Below, one piece after another: positions 11,999-25,222 of a stretch of DNA of 64,000 nt. The stretch lies in the NCBI GenBank assembly GCA_002104945.1, contig MCFH01000023.1, positions 682,001-746,000 on the forward strand. The letters are read 5' to 3'. Numbering within the stretch: position 1 is the first letter of the stretch; the number at the start of each line of letters is the position of its first letter. The position numbers and the translations under genes are program-made. The stretch comes from Piromyces finnis. Taxonomy: Eukaryota > Neocallimastigomycota > Neocallimastigomycetes > Neocallimastigales > Neocallimastigaceae. Under the pieces are notes generated by a model. The model worked only from the letters and a program-made list of their open reading frames with translations, was not told the origin of the DNA and did not search any database.

Positions 11999-13155
11999 TT
12001 TCCTTTTATTCAATAATAAGAAATTATATTATATTTAATATTATATTTATAATACTTCAGTTGGTCTTTATAAATATAAACTTTTTATATAGAATATTGA
12101 ATTTGTTTTAAAATAAATTTTTTTTTTGATAATATATGCTATTTTGAAACTTTCCCGTTTGAAAGTTATGAAATAATGAAGGTAATGACAATAAATAAAA
12201 AGAAAACGCCTTTTATATAAAATATTAAATAAAAATTATGAATGGGGATATATAATTTTTATTTAATATTTTTACTAAAATCTTCTCTTTAAACTTTCAA
12301 TAATTATGTTTTTTTTTTCTGTTATTTTTTTTTTTTTTTTTTATAATAATAAATTTGATTTTTTTAATATTAATCTATATATATATATATAATTAATATA
12401 AAATGTAATAAGTAAAAAATTATAAATTTATCTGAATAATAATAATATTAAAGTACTATAATAATTACCAAATTTTACACTTTAAGAAGTGTTAGATAAT
12501 AGAATTGTATAAGTATGTCTTATTTTTATTAAATTGATTAATTATATGTTAATTTTTTTAATGAAAATTAAAAAAAAAAAAAAAAAGGGAATTTTTTTTT
12601 CTTTTATTTAATGAAATCTTTCTTTTTCTTTTATTAATATTACAACAGATTTAGAAATTGAAATTATTTCAATTATAAGAGTAGTACCAATCTTTATATT
12701 TTCTTTAATTATGATTTTAATAACTTAAAAATAGTAAAAGTTTTTAGTAATTGTATAGTGATTAAAATAGACATTTAATATAATTGATAGTTGTGATTTA
12801 ATAATTAATGAAATTTAAAACTAAATAATGAAATAGATTTTTAAGATTATTATATCAATCAAATAATATTTTGAATAGTGCTAAAAAAGAATTTAGAAAA
12901 TAAAAAGTAAAGAATATATTATTGATTTACCATTAACCAATAAATTTATATATTTAATTTATAATTTTACACAGAATTATATATAGAAATAATTATATTT
13001 ATGCTTAATTAATTAATTGTTTATATTAACATCCACATTTTTATAAATATATTAATTTCTTTTTTTAGGTTTTTGAACTATTTTTTAAAATTTTATTTTA
13101 TATAAATCTTATGGTTTTTAATGTATATTGTTAAAACTTTATTCAAAAATTTATT
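11999..13155. other. Gene-free AT-rich stretch
   Basis: About 1.15 kb of A/T-rich DNA with poly(T) runs near 12325-12341 and a poly(A) run near 12570. It holds the promoter of the upstream minus-strand gene and the 3' flank of dymeclin. No coding exon is visible on either strand. Confidence 0.6.
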
Positions 13156-16131
13156 TTAATAGGTAAAGAATAAATTACTAGAATAAATTAAATTATGTAT
13201 ATATGGTAAGAAGAATAATGAATAGTTTTTTTCTTCTTCATACTTGAATTTGATGGCTTCTGTTTTCTAAAAGTTTTTATTGATATATAAGGTTTTTATA
13301 TTAAGTATATTTTTATATTATTATATATAATATTATTAATAGAATATACCTTTAATTTGTCAGATTCAAATATTTTTGAAATCTGGGTAATTTGTTCCAT
13401 AATTTCATTTGAAGATGGCAAATTTTCAGCAAAAACAATTCTATTCTCGAAAAAGTCTATTGTCTGTATTTTAATATCATTAATTTTCTTATTCTATTAT
13501 TTTTATTTATTATATATTGAACTTACATAGATGATATTATCAATAGGTTTCTTGAACCTTTCAATTTCTTTTAAATTGTTTATTGTATCTTTACTACGCA
13601 TAACTGAATATATTAAGTGAAGATTAGTTTTTAATGAATTAATAATACATGAATTAATAATTTCTAATAATAGCATTATTAAGTCTTCATTTATTTTTAA
13701 CTCCATATCCTGAAAATATATAATATATATAATTAATATAATATATTTATATATGAATTTTATATTTCTTCTAAGAAAAAATTGAGCTGTTACATCTTTA
13801 TTATAAATTTCATCTTTCATTATTTTGAAATATAATTTTTGAACCATATCTAATAAACTTTATTAAATATATATTATATTATGTATAAAAAAAGAATAAT
13901 TAATATTTTTGTATAACAATTATAGAATTATTATTTATATAATTATTTACTTTATTAATTTCTGGGAAACATAATAATGAATATTGTCCATTTTTGATGC
14001 TAAGTTTGCAATAATAGCAAGACAATTAGAAAGAAGATATATATCCTATTAAGTAAATATTTTGATTTTGATATGATAATTTAAAAAAAGAATAAGTATT
14101 AGGACAATAAAAAAATTTTTATTTTAAAAGTAATAGTTTAACATACTTTAAATTTTCCTATATTAATATTAATGATTTTTATTAATATTAATAATATAAA
14201 GTTACTTAGGGTAACTTTCTTTAAGTTATTGCTATTTTCAATAAACCAAGATGGGTGATTTATTTCCTAGAAAAAACAATTTATATGGATAATGATTTTT
14301 ACAAAAATGATTACAAAAAAAATAATATAAATATCAAACCTTGTAATTAATAACTTAATATATATATTTATATTATTACAATTTGTTGAAGTGTTTCGAT
14401 ATATATTTCATCTTGGCTCATTATTAATAGAGTTATCAAAATAGTATATATTTTATCAAAATTTATTTTATTTTTAAATGACATATATAGTGATTGCAAC
14501 ATAGGAAGTAACTTAATAATTATATTAATAGAAAACTTTTAATTTTTCTTTTTTCTTTTTTCTTTTTTTTTTAAATAGAATTAATATATAGTAATAAAAT
14601 TTTTACTAATAATTCTGGGTCAAACTTGGATAATGTGAACGAATGGAAAGCATCATTTTGAGATATCAATTGATATAATAATAAACATATTTCTTCATTA
14701 TCATATATTTTCCTATTAATTATATATATATATATTTTTTTTTAAAAAAGGATTATCAATATTTTGTTTTTATTTATCGACTATTATTATTATTAATTTC
14801 TTAAATTACTCATGTATTAATGTATATAGAGATTGGAAAGAAATTTTTAAATCATAGAATTCGCTTAATTCTAAATAAATAATTAATATATTTATTATAT
14901 ATACAATTTTAAATAAGCAATTTTAAATATATATTGAATATTATAACAATACCTTGATTATTTGATATGTCGTTTATTAAATTTGAAAGCTTTTTTTTTA
15001 TTAATTGGTTTGGTTGATTAGTTAATATTAAAAATATATATAAGCTTTTTCTTGAAATAGGTGATAAATTTGTTGAATTTTTTCTTAATACTTTTGCAAA
15101 TAAACTTTCTTTCTGATCATCGACATTTATTAAATTTAATAATAGCTTTGTAATAATTTTTCCTGAAAGATTTTCATTATCATTTTCACTATTTTAATTA
15201 TTTTAATGAATTATTTTTAGTATTATAAATTAATAATAAGAAGAAATAAGAGCAATAAATAATATTATAAAAGGTACCTCAGAACATTAAATAGAGTTAT
15301 TAGTAAAAGATTATCGCTTTTATTAATATCATGATGAAAATGTGTGATAGAGAATGTTATTAAAGTATTCAATATTTCTTCATAAAAGTCTATATTTCTT
15401 TCATTACTATTAATGGAAATAATTAATATATTGGGTTTAAAGTCTTTTAAATTTCTCTAAATAATTAATCTTTTATTACTTAAGTGGAAGATAAATCAAC
15501 GCATAAAATAGTTCTGTTACCAATGATTCTATGTTGGATTTTTTATCTAATATCATAAAGGATTAATTTTCTTTAATTCTATACAATAAAATCATATATT
15601 TAAACACAATACCATTAATAACATTTTCATTTAAATAGAGGTTTAAATTGTTTTTTTCGTTATTAGCTTCATCAGTATGGGTATCTTGAATAATTTCAGA
15701 AGGTTCTTTTAATATAAAAAAATTTTTATTTATATATATTCTAATTTAGGTATAATATTAAATCAATTTCAGAATCGTTATAAATAAACATATACCATAG
15801 TTATCAAAAAGTACTTTAATTTTGTCTGATGATATATTCTCAATAAAATATTTTGATAATAATTTAATAATGTATAATGCATTTCTTGTTGCTAAACTAA
15901 TTTCTCTTTTTAAAAATTTAGAAAGTTAGAATAAATTAATTATGGAAAACTAATATACATTTTATAATTTTAAATAATTTATTAATTTACTTTCTGTATT
16001 CATTTATTCTTGCAGTATTTAATTCAGATATCATAAATAATATCAATCTTGTGAAATTTCTTGAGGAATTGTTATTTTTTTCTATATCCAATTTCAAAAT
16101 TAAAAGTAAATAAATATATGTAGAGGTATAA

Positions 16132-16162
<31 letters not shown>

Positions 16163-16865
16163 TTTTGTATTATATAAATAAAGTAATAAATATACCCATT
16201 TCTGCACCAATGAAGTTTATTATAACATTTACATCAAATGATGCTTGTCTTATAAATATATAATTATTAAAATTTATATTAATATATTATATATATAAAT
16301 CTTTTATTAATTAACATTTTGTATACTTTGAATTAATAATAGGTATTTTCTCTTTTTTCAATAGTTTATTCCAAATATCATGGTTTGGATAATATCTATA
16401 GGCTGAGCTTAAATACATAAGACTCTCTATTAAATTTAGAGAATAAAAATCTTTTGAAGATTTGTATGTTTTTAGTAATGTGTTCATTGCTTCTTTATAA
16501 TTTGAATTAAAGGCATTAGGTTGATTAGAATTTCCAATTTCGGAATTAGAATTTACTTTTTTTTTTATTTTTTAATGTTGTTTGAAAAAAGAAATAATTG
16601 TATTATTATTATTTTTTTTTAGAATATATTAAAAAATAATAAATAAAAACAGTTTAATTATTTCCAAGAAAAATACTATTTAGTGATAACATTGAAATTA
16701 CATAATTTACTATGATTAATGGTTTATTATACCTGTTTTATTTATTGAATTATTATCAGGATTTTCTTCACAATGTTTTTCATTATTATCATTATCTTTT
16801 GTTATACTAATAACATTATTATTCGGTTCATTTTCTCCTTGGAGTATAGATTGCTCTTGACCCAT
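13156..16865 (-). CDS. DYM: Dymeclin
   Basis: Dymeclin is a Golgi-associated peripheral protein built of hydrophobic helices and important for Golgi organisation and traffic. Eighteen exons: 16865-16733, 16555-16327, 16248-16196, 16081-15991, 15905-15796, 15705-15613, 15546-15480, 15454-15278, 15188-14953, 14870-14810, 14712-14607, 14511-14380, 14266-14147, 14045-13951, 13857-13794, 13709-13527, 13463-13350, 13266-13156. Every junction keeps phase; the product is 724 residues against about 670 in animals. Family landmarks: MGQEQS start (Gly2 suits N-myristoylation, as in animal dymeclin), RNALYIIKLLSKYF, LLLYQLISQN, LLPMLQSLY, NCLAIIANLAS, LLLEIINSC near the C-terminus and the final KFKYEEE..FFLPY. 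The Asn-rich first 60 residues are lineage-specific. Identification is strong. The start is 386 bases from the stop of the upstream HMG gene. Confidence 0.92.
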
Positions 16866-17250
16866 TTTTATTACTAACTACTTTTTATTTTTTTTTTTTT
16901 TTTACTACTATTTACCACAACACTTTTTTATTTTATTTATTTCTTTTATATAACTTTATTTATTGTACTAAATATGTATTATAAATGGTATACAGAAATT
17001 AATATATTACTAATTAATTTAATAAAAAAAGTTAAAAAAAAAAACAAATTTTTAAAAAATATTAATATTTTTTCTAATATTATTAAAATTACAAAAAAAA
17101 AAAAAAAAAGATAGTAATAACAATCTATTTTAATTAATCGGTAAAATTTTCCTTTTTAATGCATAAAAATATTAATAGACATTATCTCTTTTTATCTACT
17201 TTTTTTTAATATTTATTAAATAAAAAATACTAATCTTTTTTTTTTATAAT
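16866..17250. other. Short spacer between tandem minus-strand genes
   Basis: 385 bases of A/T-rich DNA between the HMG-box gene stop and the dymeclin start, with several poly(A) and poly(T) runs. It must contain the terminator of the first gene and the promoter of dymeclin; no motif can be singled out. Confidence 0.5.
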
Positions 17251-19068
17251 TTAAACATTTGGCCGCCCATCCCGATTTTCACTATAAATATTTTGAAAAT
17301 TTCCTTGATTATTCATATTTGGTATTTGAGTAGATATATTATAATATTGTTGTTGATATTGAGCTTGCGGCATTTGTTTAATTTCTTGAAATTGTGGATT
17401 AATTATATCATTAGTATAAGCTGGTATTGCACCAATACTATTAGTTTGTGTAGCATATACTGTTTGAATTTGAGGGTTAGTTACTGCAATAAATTGAGAT
17501 TTCCCTCCAATATTATTTGATATATTTGCAGTAGCATATGTAATGGTACCCGGTGGAGAACTTTGCGTATTAGGATTTTGTAAATTATTCATCATTGGAT
17601 TAGCTACATTCTGGGTATTTGTAGGTTGCATTGGTGGTGACATTTGTGTTCCAATTTGAGGTTGTTGTATATTTATATTTTGGGTTGTCATTTGAGCTTG
17701 AATTGGTTGTTGAATTTGTATAGGTGGTTGGATTTGAGCCTGAATAGTGTTTTGAATTGGTTGTGTCGTAGCTTGGATTTGTAGTGGTAGAGTTGTATTT
17801 GGTTGCTGAACATTTAATATAATTGGTGGACTTGATTGAACTGATGGTTGTTGTATATGCATTTGACTCATACCTTGAGTTAATTTATAGTCATAAGGAT
17901 TATAAATTTGGGTAGTAACTGGTTTTTGAAATTCATATTCATAGATTCTAGTTGGTTGTTGTATATTACCATATTCATTAATACTTGAAATTGAACTACC
18001 TCTTGATAAGTTACTAGATATATTACTGGAAGATAAAGAATTAGAAGACCAACTGTACACTGACAAATTGGTGCTTGAAGTAGATGCAGAACTACATGCA
18101 GAATAAGCTAAAGAACCTGAATTACTACTACTGTATAATGGATCATCAAATGTAGTTTGTAATGGATTAATCATAGCATAGGAATTCATATTTTGAGTTC
18201 CTTGAGCTAATGTATTAATAATACTCTGTTCTTGGGAAGGAGAACTAATATTATCAATCCATTGTCTGATATTCTCATGATTTTTATCTTGGTGTGGAGG
18301 ATTATCAAATTCATGTTTTAATGGATGATTTTCCTCGAATTTTTTGTTTTCTTCATTTAACTTTTTCTTTCTACGATTCTTTGAAGCCCTTGGAGTATAT
18401 TTATATCCTGGATTAGCTAACATATGTCTTTTTGCTTCTTCTTTAGCTCTTTGGTGGTAAATTTCTTTAACTTCTGGAGGTTCCTCTCTCCACATTTTTG
18501 CAATGATTTTTGAAATATCATTATTAGCTATACCAGGATTTTTTGCAGAAATAAGTTGATGTTTTTCACGTCTATATATAATGAAACAATTTTGAGGCCT
18601 TGGGATCTTAGATGGATTTCTACTTCTTTTCTTTTTTGTATTTGCTGTTAATGGGATTTCTGGATAACTTGTTTGTGTTGGATTTATTCCGTCAGTACTA
18701 CTTGTGGTAATATTAGAGTTTTCATTATTTAATCCTATATCATTTTCCACATCCTTTCCTTTTCCTGTTGATGTAATATTTTGTAAATTGTTTGTTGCTA
18801 AATTTTCATTATTTGAAATATTAAATGTAGTTGCCATACTATCATTTGGTTTTTGATAAAATGTGTATGATTCCCCAATATTATCCAATGAATTTGGTAA
18901 AACAGTTGATATCTTTATATCATCAATTAAATTTGTGGTTTTTGGAATAGTTGATTGAACTTGTTGATTTATATACTTTTGATTATATAAATCATTTTGA
19001 TTATTTTGACTAATTGTTGTTGGTGTGGTTGCTGTTGTATTAATATTATTTACTGCATTAGAGGACAT
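17251..19068 (-). CDS. MATA-type HMG-box transcription factor
   Basis: Uninterrupted 605-residue frame. Residues about 155-228 form a fungal mating-type-class HMG box: KIPRPQNCFIIYRREKH, then NPGIANNDISKIIAKMWR, EVK.IYHQRAKEEAKRH and the closing GYKYTPRASKNRRKKK with a basic tail that doubles as a nuclear localisation signal. HMG boxes of this type bind and bend DNA in the minor groove. The flanks are low complexity: a Thr/Asn-rich N-terminus, a Ser-rich stretch (about 310-360) and a long Gln/Pro/Met/Asn-rich C-terminal part typical of activation domains. In many fungi such factors are sex-determining or development regulators, but the family is also expanded beyond mating loci, so a mating role is not shown. 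Neighbours (dymeclin, TBC GAP) are not the helicase or triose-phosphate transporter that flank sex loci in Mucoromycota. Confidence 0.9.
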   Translation of the reverse strand: MSSNAVNNINTTATTPTTISQNNQNDLYNQKYINQQVQSTIPKTTNLIDDIKISTVLPNSLDNIGESYTFYQKPNDSMATTFNISNNENLATNNLQNITSTGKGKDVENDIGLNNENSNITTSSTDGINPTQTSYPEIPLTANTKKKRSRNPSKIPRPQNCFIIYRREKHQLISAKNPGIANNDISKIIAKMWREEPPEVKEIYHQRAKEEAKRHMLANPGYKYTPRASKNRRKKKLNEENKKFEENHPLKHEFDNPPHQDKNHENIRQWIDNISSPSQEQSIINTLAQGTQNMNSYAMINPLQTTFDDPLYSSSNSGSLAYSACSSASTSSTNLSVYSWSSNSLSSSNISSNLSRGSSISSINEYGNIQQPTRIYEYEFQKPVTTQIYNPYDYKLTQGMSQMHIQQPSVQSSPPIILNVQQPNTTLPLQIQATTQPIQNTIQAQIQPPIQIQQPIQAQMTTQNINIQQPQIGTQMSPPMQPTNTQNVANPMMNNLQNPNTQSSPPGTITYATANISNNIGGKSQFIAVTNPQIQTVYATQTNSIGAIPAYTNDIINPQFQEIKQMPQAQYQQQYYNISTQIPNMNNQGNFQNIYSENRDGRPNV

Positions 19069-20014
19069 TTTGATAGTTTTTCCTCTTTTTTATTTTATTT
19101 TTATTTTTTTTAATTTGTTTAAATTATATCTATTATTATTATATAGATTATATATTAAAATAATATATAATATATTTGCTTCAATTTTAAAGTCTTTTAA
19201 ATTAATTTATATTTAATATATCTATTACAACATTAAAACTTATTAAAGATAAATAGAAAATTAAAGTTTTATTTTTACAAAAATAAAAAAGAATAATTTT
19301 TTTTTTCTTTTTCTTTTTTTTTTTTTTTTTTAAAAAAAAAAAGATCGTATGAATAAAAATTAATAGTAATTAAATATTAATAGAACTTATAGAAAATAAT
19401 ATACATAATTACAATTATTGTGATAATAATTATTAAGTATTTAATATATAATAAATATAAAAAATGGAGGCAATAAAAAATAATGAACTAATAAAAGTTA
19501 CTTTTAAAATTAACTGCTTAAATTTAAAGTTCAAAAATTCTTTATTTCAAATATAAAATTTAAATAATTTATTTTAATAATTCATCAAATCATATTATGA
19601 AAAAAAATTTATATTGAATATTATTAAATAAAAAAAATAAAAGTCTTACATTTTCATGTTAATTAAATCTTAATTATTAAGTTAATTGGTATAATTATAA
19701 AGATAATTCCTTTTATTTAATTAAAATTTTTAATTCTATTCAATTATATAAAATCTTTGATTTTTAATGTTAATAGACATTTTATGTATAAACGAATAAG
19801 TGATAATAAACTTTTAAAAAAAAATTTATAATTAATATTCCTTATTATTCATTTATATTTAATGAATGAAATTCAATACATTTTTTTTTTTTTCATTTAA
19901 TTTAATTTTAGGATTTTAAGTTAAACTTATATTTTTTGATAATCTAAAAAATAAAATAGAATCTACAATAAATTTTTGTGCTAAGTAATGAAAAATATAA
20001 AATAATTAGTATAT

Positions 20015-20060
<46 letters not shown>

Positions 20061-20562
20061 TTATTATAATTTATTTAAACTTTTTTTTAGTAGTAATAAT
20101 AATGGAATAGTTTATATTTTGTGTTTTTTTTTTTTCTTAATAATTATTATTTGTTTTGATTATATTTTATAGTTTCTTGTTATATTTATTTTTATTAAAT
20201 AACGGATATAACAATAATATTGATCAATAATAATAATAAAAAACAAAAAACGAAAATAAAATAACTGATAATAACTGGTACGGAGTTTGCTTATATATAT
20301 TATTCATAAAATATTATTGTTAATATTTTTTAATTGTTATAAAATAATTAAAAAATGAACATATTATTTATATTTGCTATTGCATTAATTATATTTTAAT
20401 GTTGAGTTTTCATTATAATAAATAAAACCATTTATAATATTTTTTACAAAAATTAATTTTTTATGCTATTTTAACATTATTTATTATTATTATTTTTTTG
20501 ATATTCCCCAAAATATAATTTTTATTATAAAGGTCTTTTTCTACTCTTTTATCATTAACCTA
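19069..20562. other. Gene-free AT-rich stretch with an ATT array
   Basis: About 1.5 kb with poly(T) near 19312-19330, a (TTA)n run at about 20019-20063 and no supported exon. The leucine-rich open frame over the TTA run is a product of the repeat. Confidence 0.6.
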
Positions 20563-23198
20563 TTATAAATAATAAGATTTTGAAAATTCATGGGTTAATA
20601 TTATGGCTGTTACAAGAATTAATGTAGTTGCAATTGTCCATAAGGTAATTCGTTGGGATAAATAATTTCCAATAATATCCGCTTTTTCTTGTATTTTCTT
20701 GAGATGATCGTTTTTGGAATTTGGAGTAGCCATAGTTTTTTCTAGGTTTAGTCTTTCCTCTTCCTTTAATAATTTTACAATTTCTTCTTTGTTAAATGGT
20801 TTATTTGGTAATATCTTTTCACAATCATCAAAGTATCTTTTAACACAACAGAGTGGATTTAATTTTATTGATTCTTTTTTCATTAAGAAACTTACTGGAA
20901 ATTGTTCATATAAATTCCATGCTAATTCAATGGCTCCATCAACTGTAACATCCTTTGTTTGTGTTGCTATTGGTAAAAGATTGGTTAAAAATTGATGAAC
21001 GACCGAAAAGTTTGGCATTGATGTTTCAGGATCATTTTCATCTTCTTCATTGTTTGCTTCTTCATTTAATATTTGTGGGAATCTCTTATATAGTTGATCT
21101 TTTTGAGCTAATATTACAGCTGCTGCGAAATAAATAGGCATTATTGGATTATTTGATATGAAAAAATCAAAGATTCTTTCCATTTCAGAGGTATCTCTTA
21201 AATCATGGATACACCAGGTGATAACCCATGAAATTGAAAAATATGGTGGAATCATATTGTTATATACTAATTTATATATTTTTGGATCAGCATATTTTAG
21301 GATTGGATATAAAAGAGACATAACTTCTAAAGTTGGTTCTAGTGTTTCTTTCATATATTCTCTAAGCCAATATAAAGCTAAAACTTCAGCACAAGATTTT
21401 GCAATATCTTCACCTAAAACTAATAAAAGTAAGCTGCATATGTCATGATATCCTTGATAGTAATGTAAATATGAATGATCTTTTAATGAATACATAATAA
21501 CATTTGATAATTCAATTTGCTTTATAGTTTTTTCCTTTGCTTTTAAACCTATTTATTTTTCAAGTTTGATAAATAAAGAATAAATGAATAATTATGAATG
21601 ATAATACATAATTAATTTATTAGTATTAATATTTATTATTTTTATTTTTAATATTATAAAATAGAATATACCTTTTGGAAAATGAACAAATGCTCTATTA
21701 ACATCTAACATAATTTGTCTTTTATCTCTATATTCTATTTATTATTATTATTATTATTATTATTTTATTTGATTTAAAACAAAAAGCAAAATAAAGCAAA
21801 AATAATTTTTAATAAATTTTATTTTGTAAAGATTTTTATCATATTTTTATGTTTTTGTATACTTACTACTTTCATTTTCTATCTGTTTTAATTTATCCAT
21901 ACGATCTGGATCGTCATCTTCATCTTCATTTTCTAATATTAAATTTTTAGCTATAATTTTTTTTGTTTCTTCATTTTCTTTAATTTCTTGTTCATCTTCT
22001 AAAAGATTTAAACTACTACAACTACTATCAAAAATACCTTTATTTTCTTCATTATCGTTATAATAGCTTGAATGTATTTCATTTAATTTTACATCTAAAT
22101 CACCTTCAAATAACACATCATCACCATCATCATCAGTATGATTATTTTCAGTAAAATCTTCATTATTATTATTATTATTATTTGATGTTGTATTTTCTTG
22201 AACAATATTTTCAATGTTTTCATTATTTTCATCTTTTAAAGTTTCTGAATTTAAATCATCTTGTAATTCATGTATTTCTTTATTATTTTGTATTTTATTA
22301 TTAACATCTTTATCATTTTTTATTTTTGATTCACCATCATTGTTTTCATTAGAATTACTATGTTCGTTTTCATTAACATTAACATCCTGGATTTCAATTG
22401 GCTTCTGTTCGTTAGTTTCTTTTTCACTTTGTTTAATTTCTTCTTTTTCTTGTTGCTGTTGTTCTATTGATCCATTTTTAGATTCAGCTATGGCTAAATT
22501 ATTGTCTATTTTATTAACATTATCAATTTTCTCATTTTCTTCAACATTTTTGGTTTCATTATTATCCAATTTCTCATTATCATTTTGTTCATCAATTGTG
22601 TTTGAATTATCTGTATTATTTTTAATGTTTTTAATTAGTAATTATATTGTAATATTGAATATTTTCATAATAAATGTTAAGATAGAGAAAATATATTAAA
22701 AAAATAAATAATAAAATTTATTAATCTATTATATATATATTTTTTTAACAAAATTTAAAAATATTAGTTAATTATAATTATACCTTTTGTTATGTTCTCA
22801 TTATTTATCAATGTGTCAAAATTCTCTTTTATATCTTTGTCAATTTCATCTTTTATATTTTTTTCTGAATCTGTTGAAGTTACTCGTTTTTCGATAGAAT
22901 TTTGTTGTTCATTCTCAGTTTTACTTGAGTTTTCAGTTTCATTTTTATTACTAATAATTTCTTCATTGTTTTTTGATATTATTTCATTTTTTTCAGATAT
23001 ACGAATTTTTGATACATCTACATGAAGCAAAAAAGGCCAACATAATTTTCTTAATTCACTTGTTACAAATCCACCTTCTGTCTTTGATAGATTGCGTAAA
23101 CCATTTATATCATTATTTTTTAAGGCTTCTCGAATTTCAGAAATTTTATTTTTTTGCTTTTCACTGAGATTTTGTTTTCTATTCCTTAAAGAAATCAT
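20563..23198 (-). CDS. TBC1D20: TBC-domain Rab GAP, TBC1D20/Gyp8-like, tail-anchored
   Basis: GTPase-activating protein for Rab1/Ypt1-class GTPases at the ER. Exons 23198-22784, 22610-21867, 21734-21672, 21548-20563; phases fit; 735 residues. The TBC domain starts near residue 33 (GLRNLSKTEGG then ELRKLCWPFLL), is interrupted by a roughly 320-residue Glu/Asn/Asp/Lys-rich insert (about 65-385), and resumes with YRDKRQIMLDVNRAF carrying the arginine finger (D397, R400). The glutamine finger is in YYQGYHD (Q439). A single hydrophobic segment at about 709-727, followed by a short polar tail, matches the C-terminal anchor of TBC1D20. The insert spans the end of exon 1 and all of exon 2, so it is spliced and open rather than an intron. 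Both catalytic fingers are present, so activity is expected. TBC1D20 versus other TBC subfamilies is inferred from the N-terminal motif and the tail anchor. Confidence 0.85.
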
Positions 23199-25222
23199 TA
23201 CCGCTATTATTATTACTGTTATTATTATTTAATGTACTAATATATAAATAAAGTAAAAAAAAAATATGTTTTTTTTTAAATGATTTATTTAAACTAAATT
23301 ATTATACTTTATATATATATATAATATATAAAAAGTTATTTTTTTTAATTTAAAATTAATAAATTTCTTTTATATACTATTATACAGTACTTTTTATTTT
23401 AAATTTTTATTCTTTATAATAATTTATTTCATAATTTAATTTAGAATATTTTTAGTTTAAAAAAAGAAAAGACTTTTATAAAATTTTTTATTTATTACAA
23501 TAAACTGTGTAAATTATACATATAAATCTTTATATTAATTTTTATGTAATACATTATTTAATTAAATTAATTTAGTAAATGGATAAATAAATAAATATTT
23601 AAATGTATAGATAATTATTAAAATAAATAAATTATTAATTAAAAAATTAATTTTATATATAATTATTTCAATGAAAAATTAAATAAATATTATATCATTA
23701 ATACATTTTATGCTAATTTATATTTTTCATAATTCATGGTTAATTGATAATTTTTATATTAATTAAATTTTAGCATATCGAGATTTATTTTATTTACAAT
23801 AGAGCATCACTATAATCTCGAAAATTATAAAACCTAAATTAATATCTATTTAAATTTTTAAATAGTTAATTAATGTAATACATATTAATGAAATATTATG
23901 AATTCATAATTAAATAATTGAAAATTAACATTATTTTTATAAAGTATTAATTATTCAAATTTAATTATACTAATTAATACTATAATAAAGATATAATCAT
24001 TAATACTAAATCTAATATATTTTAGGAAAGAAAAAAAAAATTGATATTTAAAAGTAATCCTTAATAGTAGTAATAAAAAATTTTCATTGAAAAACTTAAA
24101 CTTTTTATTCAATTATTATACATATCACATGATTTTCTTATATTTTATTTATTTTGAACATAAACCTTATTTATAATTATTTAATACATATAAATTATAT
24201 GTATATTTTACCACATAAAAATGTATAATTTGGTAATGTTGGCATATTAATTTAATTAAAACAGTGTAACATTATTTATATTTTATTAATTAGAAGAACG
24301 ATACATTCATAATATATTTAAGGTAGATTATTAACTTCATTTTAAAATATTACTTTTTTTTTTTAATTTTGAATATAAAAAACAGTATTATAAAAACATT
24401 TATTCTTTAGTATGAAAAAAAGAAAACTTTACAGTCATTTTAAAATTAAAGTTTTTATGTTTTCTTATATAAATTAATAAATTATTAATTAAATTACCCA
24501 ATCACAAATTGACCGTTGACTTTACCATGAAATTTTCAAAATTAAATTTTTATATGATATTAATTAATTTAATATTAATATTATTTAATAATAATAATTA
24601 AAAAATATATTTTATCACAAAGCAAAAAAAAAAAACATTAACAACAAACATATTAAGCAGAACATAAACAAAAAGTAAAAGTGATAAAATATAGAAGTAA
24701 AAATAAATAATGCAATAATACATATGAATAAAGAAAAAAAACAATGAACAAATATTTTTATGTATAAAAAATATAATAGTAAAAAAATATTTATTTAATA
24801 ATTATTATTTAAATACTAATTATACATTATAGATAATAGAATAGAAAAGAAATTTATAGTAAATATATTATAGTTTTCTCAATAATGTTTATTAATTAAA
24901 TTAACAATAATAATATTAATATTTTAATAAGTAAATTTACTGATAGTTTTATAACGCAAATAATTAACAATAAACAAAATTAGTAGTAAAATCAAGATAA
25001 TTAAATACCTATAAAAAAATAAAATAAATTACATAACAATAAAGGTAATAAATAAAACAACAATAACAACAATAATAATATAGAAAATTGAAACAAATAA
25101 ACAAAAAAGCAAGAACGAATAATTAAAAAGTTTCTTATTATTTATAGTATCCAAAAAAAGAATAATTATACAGTTTTCTTAATTTATAATATCCAAAAAT
25201 AGAATAATTATAATTAATAAAA
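23199..25222. other. Divergent intergenic stretch, gene-free
   Basis: About 2 kb between two divergent genes. A/T-rich throughout, with no supported open exon. The last 100 bases before the transporter start hold a tandem duplication listed separately. Confidence 0.6.
25131..25211 (+). repeat. Imperfect tandem duplication in the transporter leader
   Basis: Two units of about 37-40 bases, 25131-25170 and 25175-25211, share TTTCTTA..TTTATA.TATCCAAAAA.AGAATAATTATA with a few differences. They end 11 bases before the ATG at 25223, so they probably lie in the 5' untranslated region or core promoter. Confidence 0.65.

Noticed and set aside
17251-19068. A full sex locus (HMG gene flanked by triose-phosphate transporter and RNA helicase)
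   Set aside because: Neither neighbour is present; the nucleotide-sugar transporter at 40.3 kb is a different family and 21 kb away.
20714-21448. Open frames on the plus strand opposite the TBC gene, and similar ones opposite other genes
   Set aside because: Antisense shadows of well-supported exons on the minus strand.
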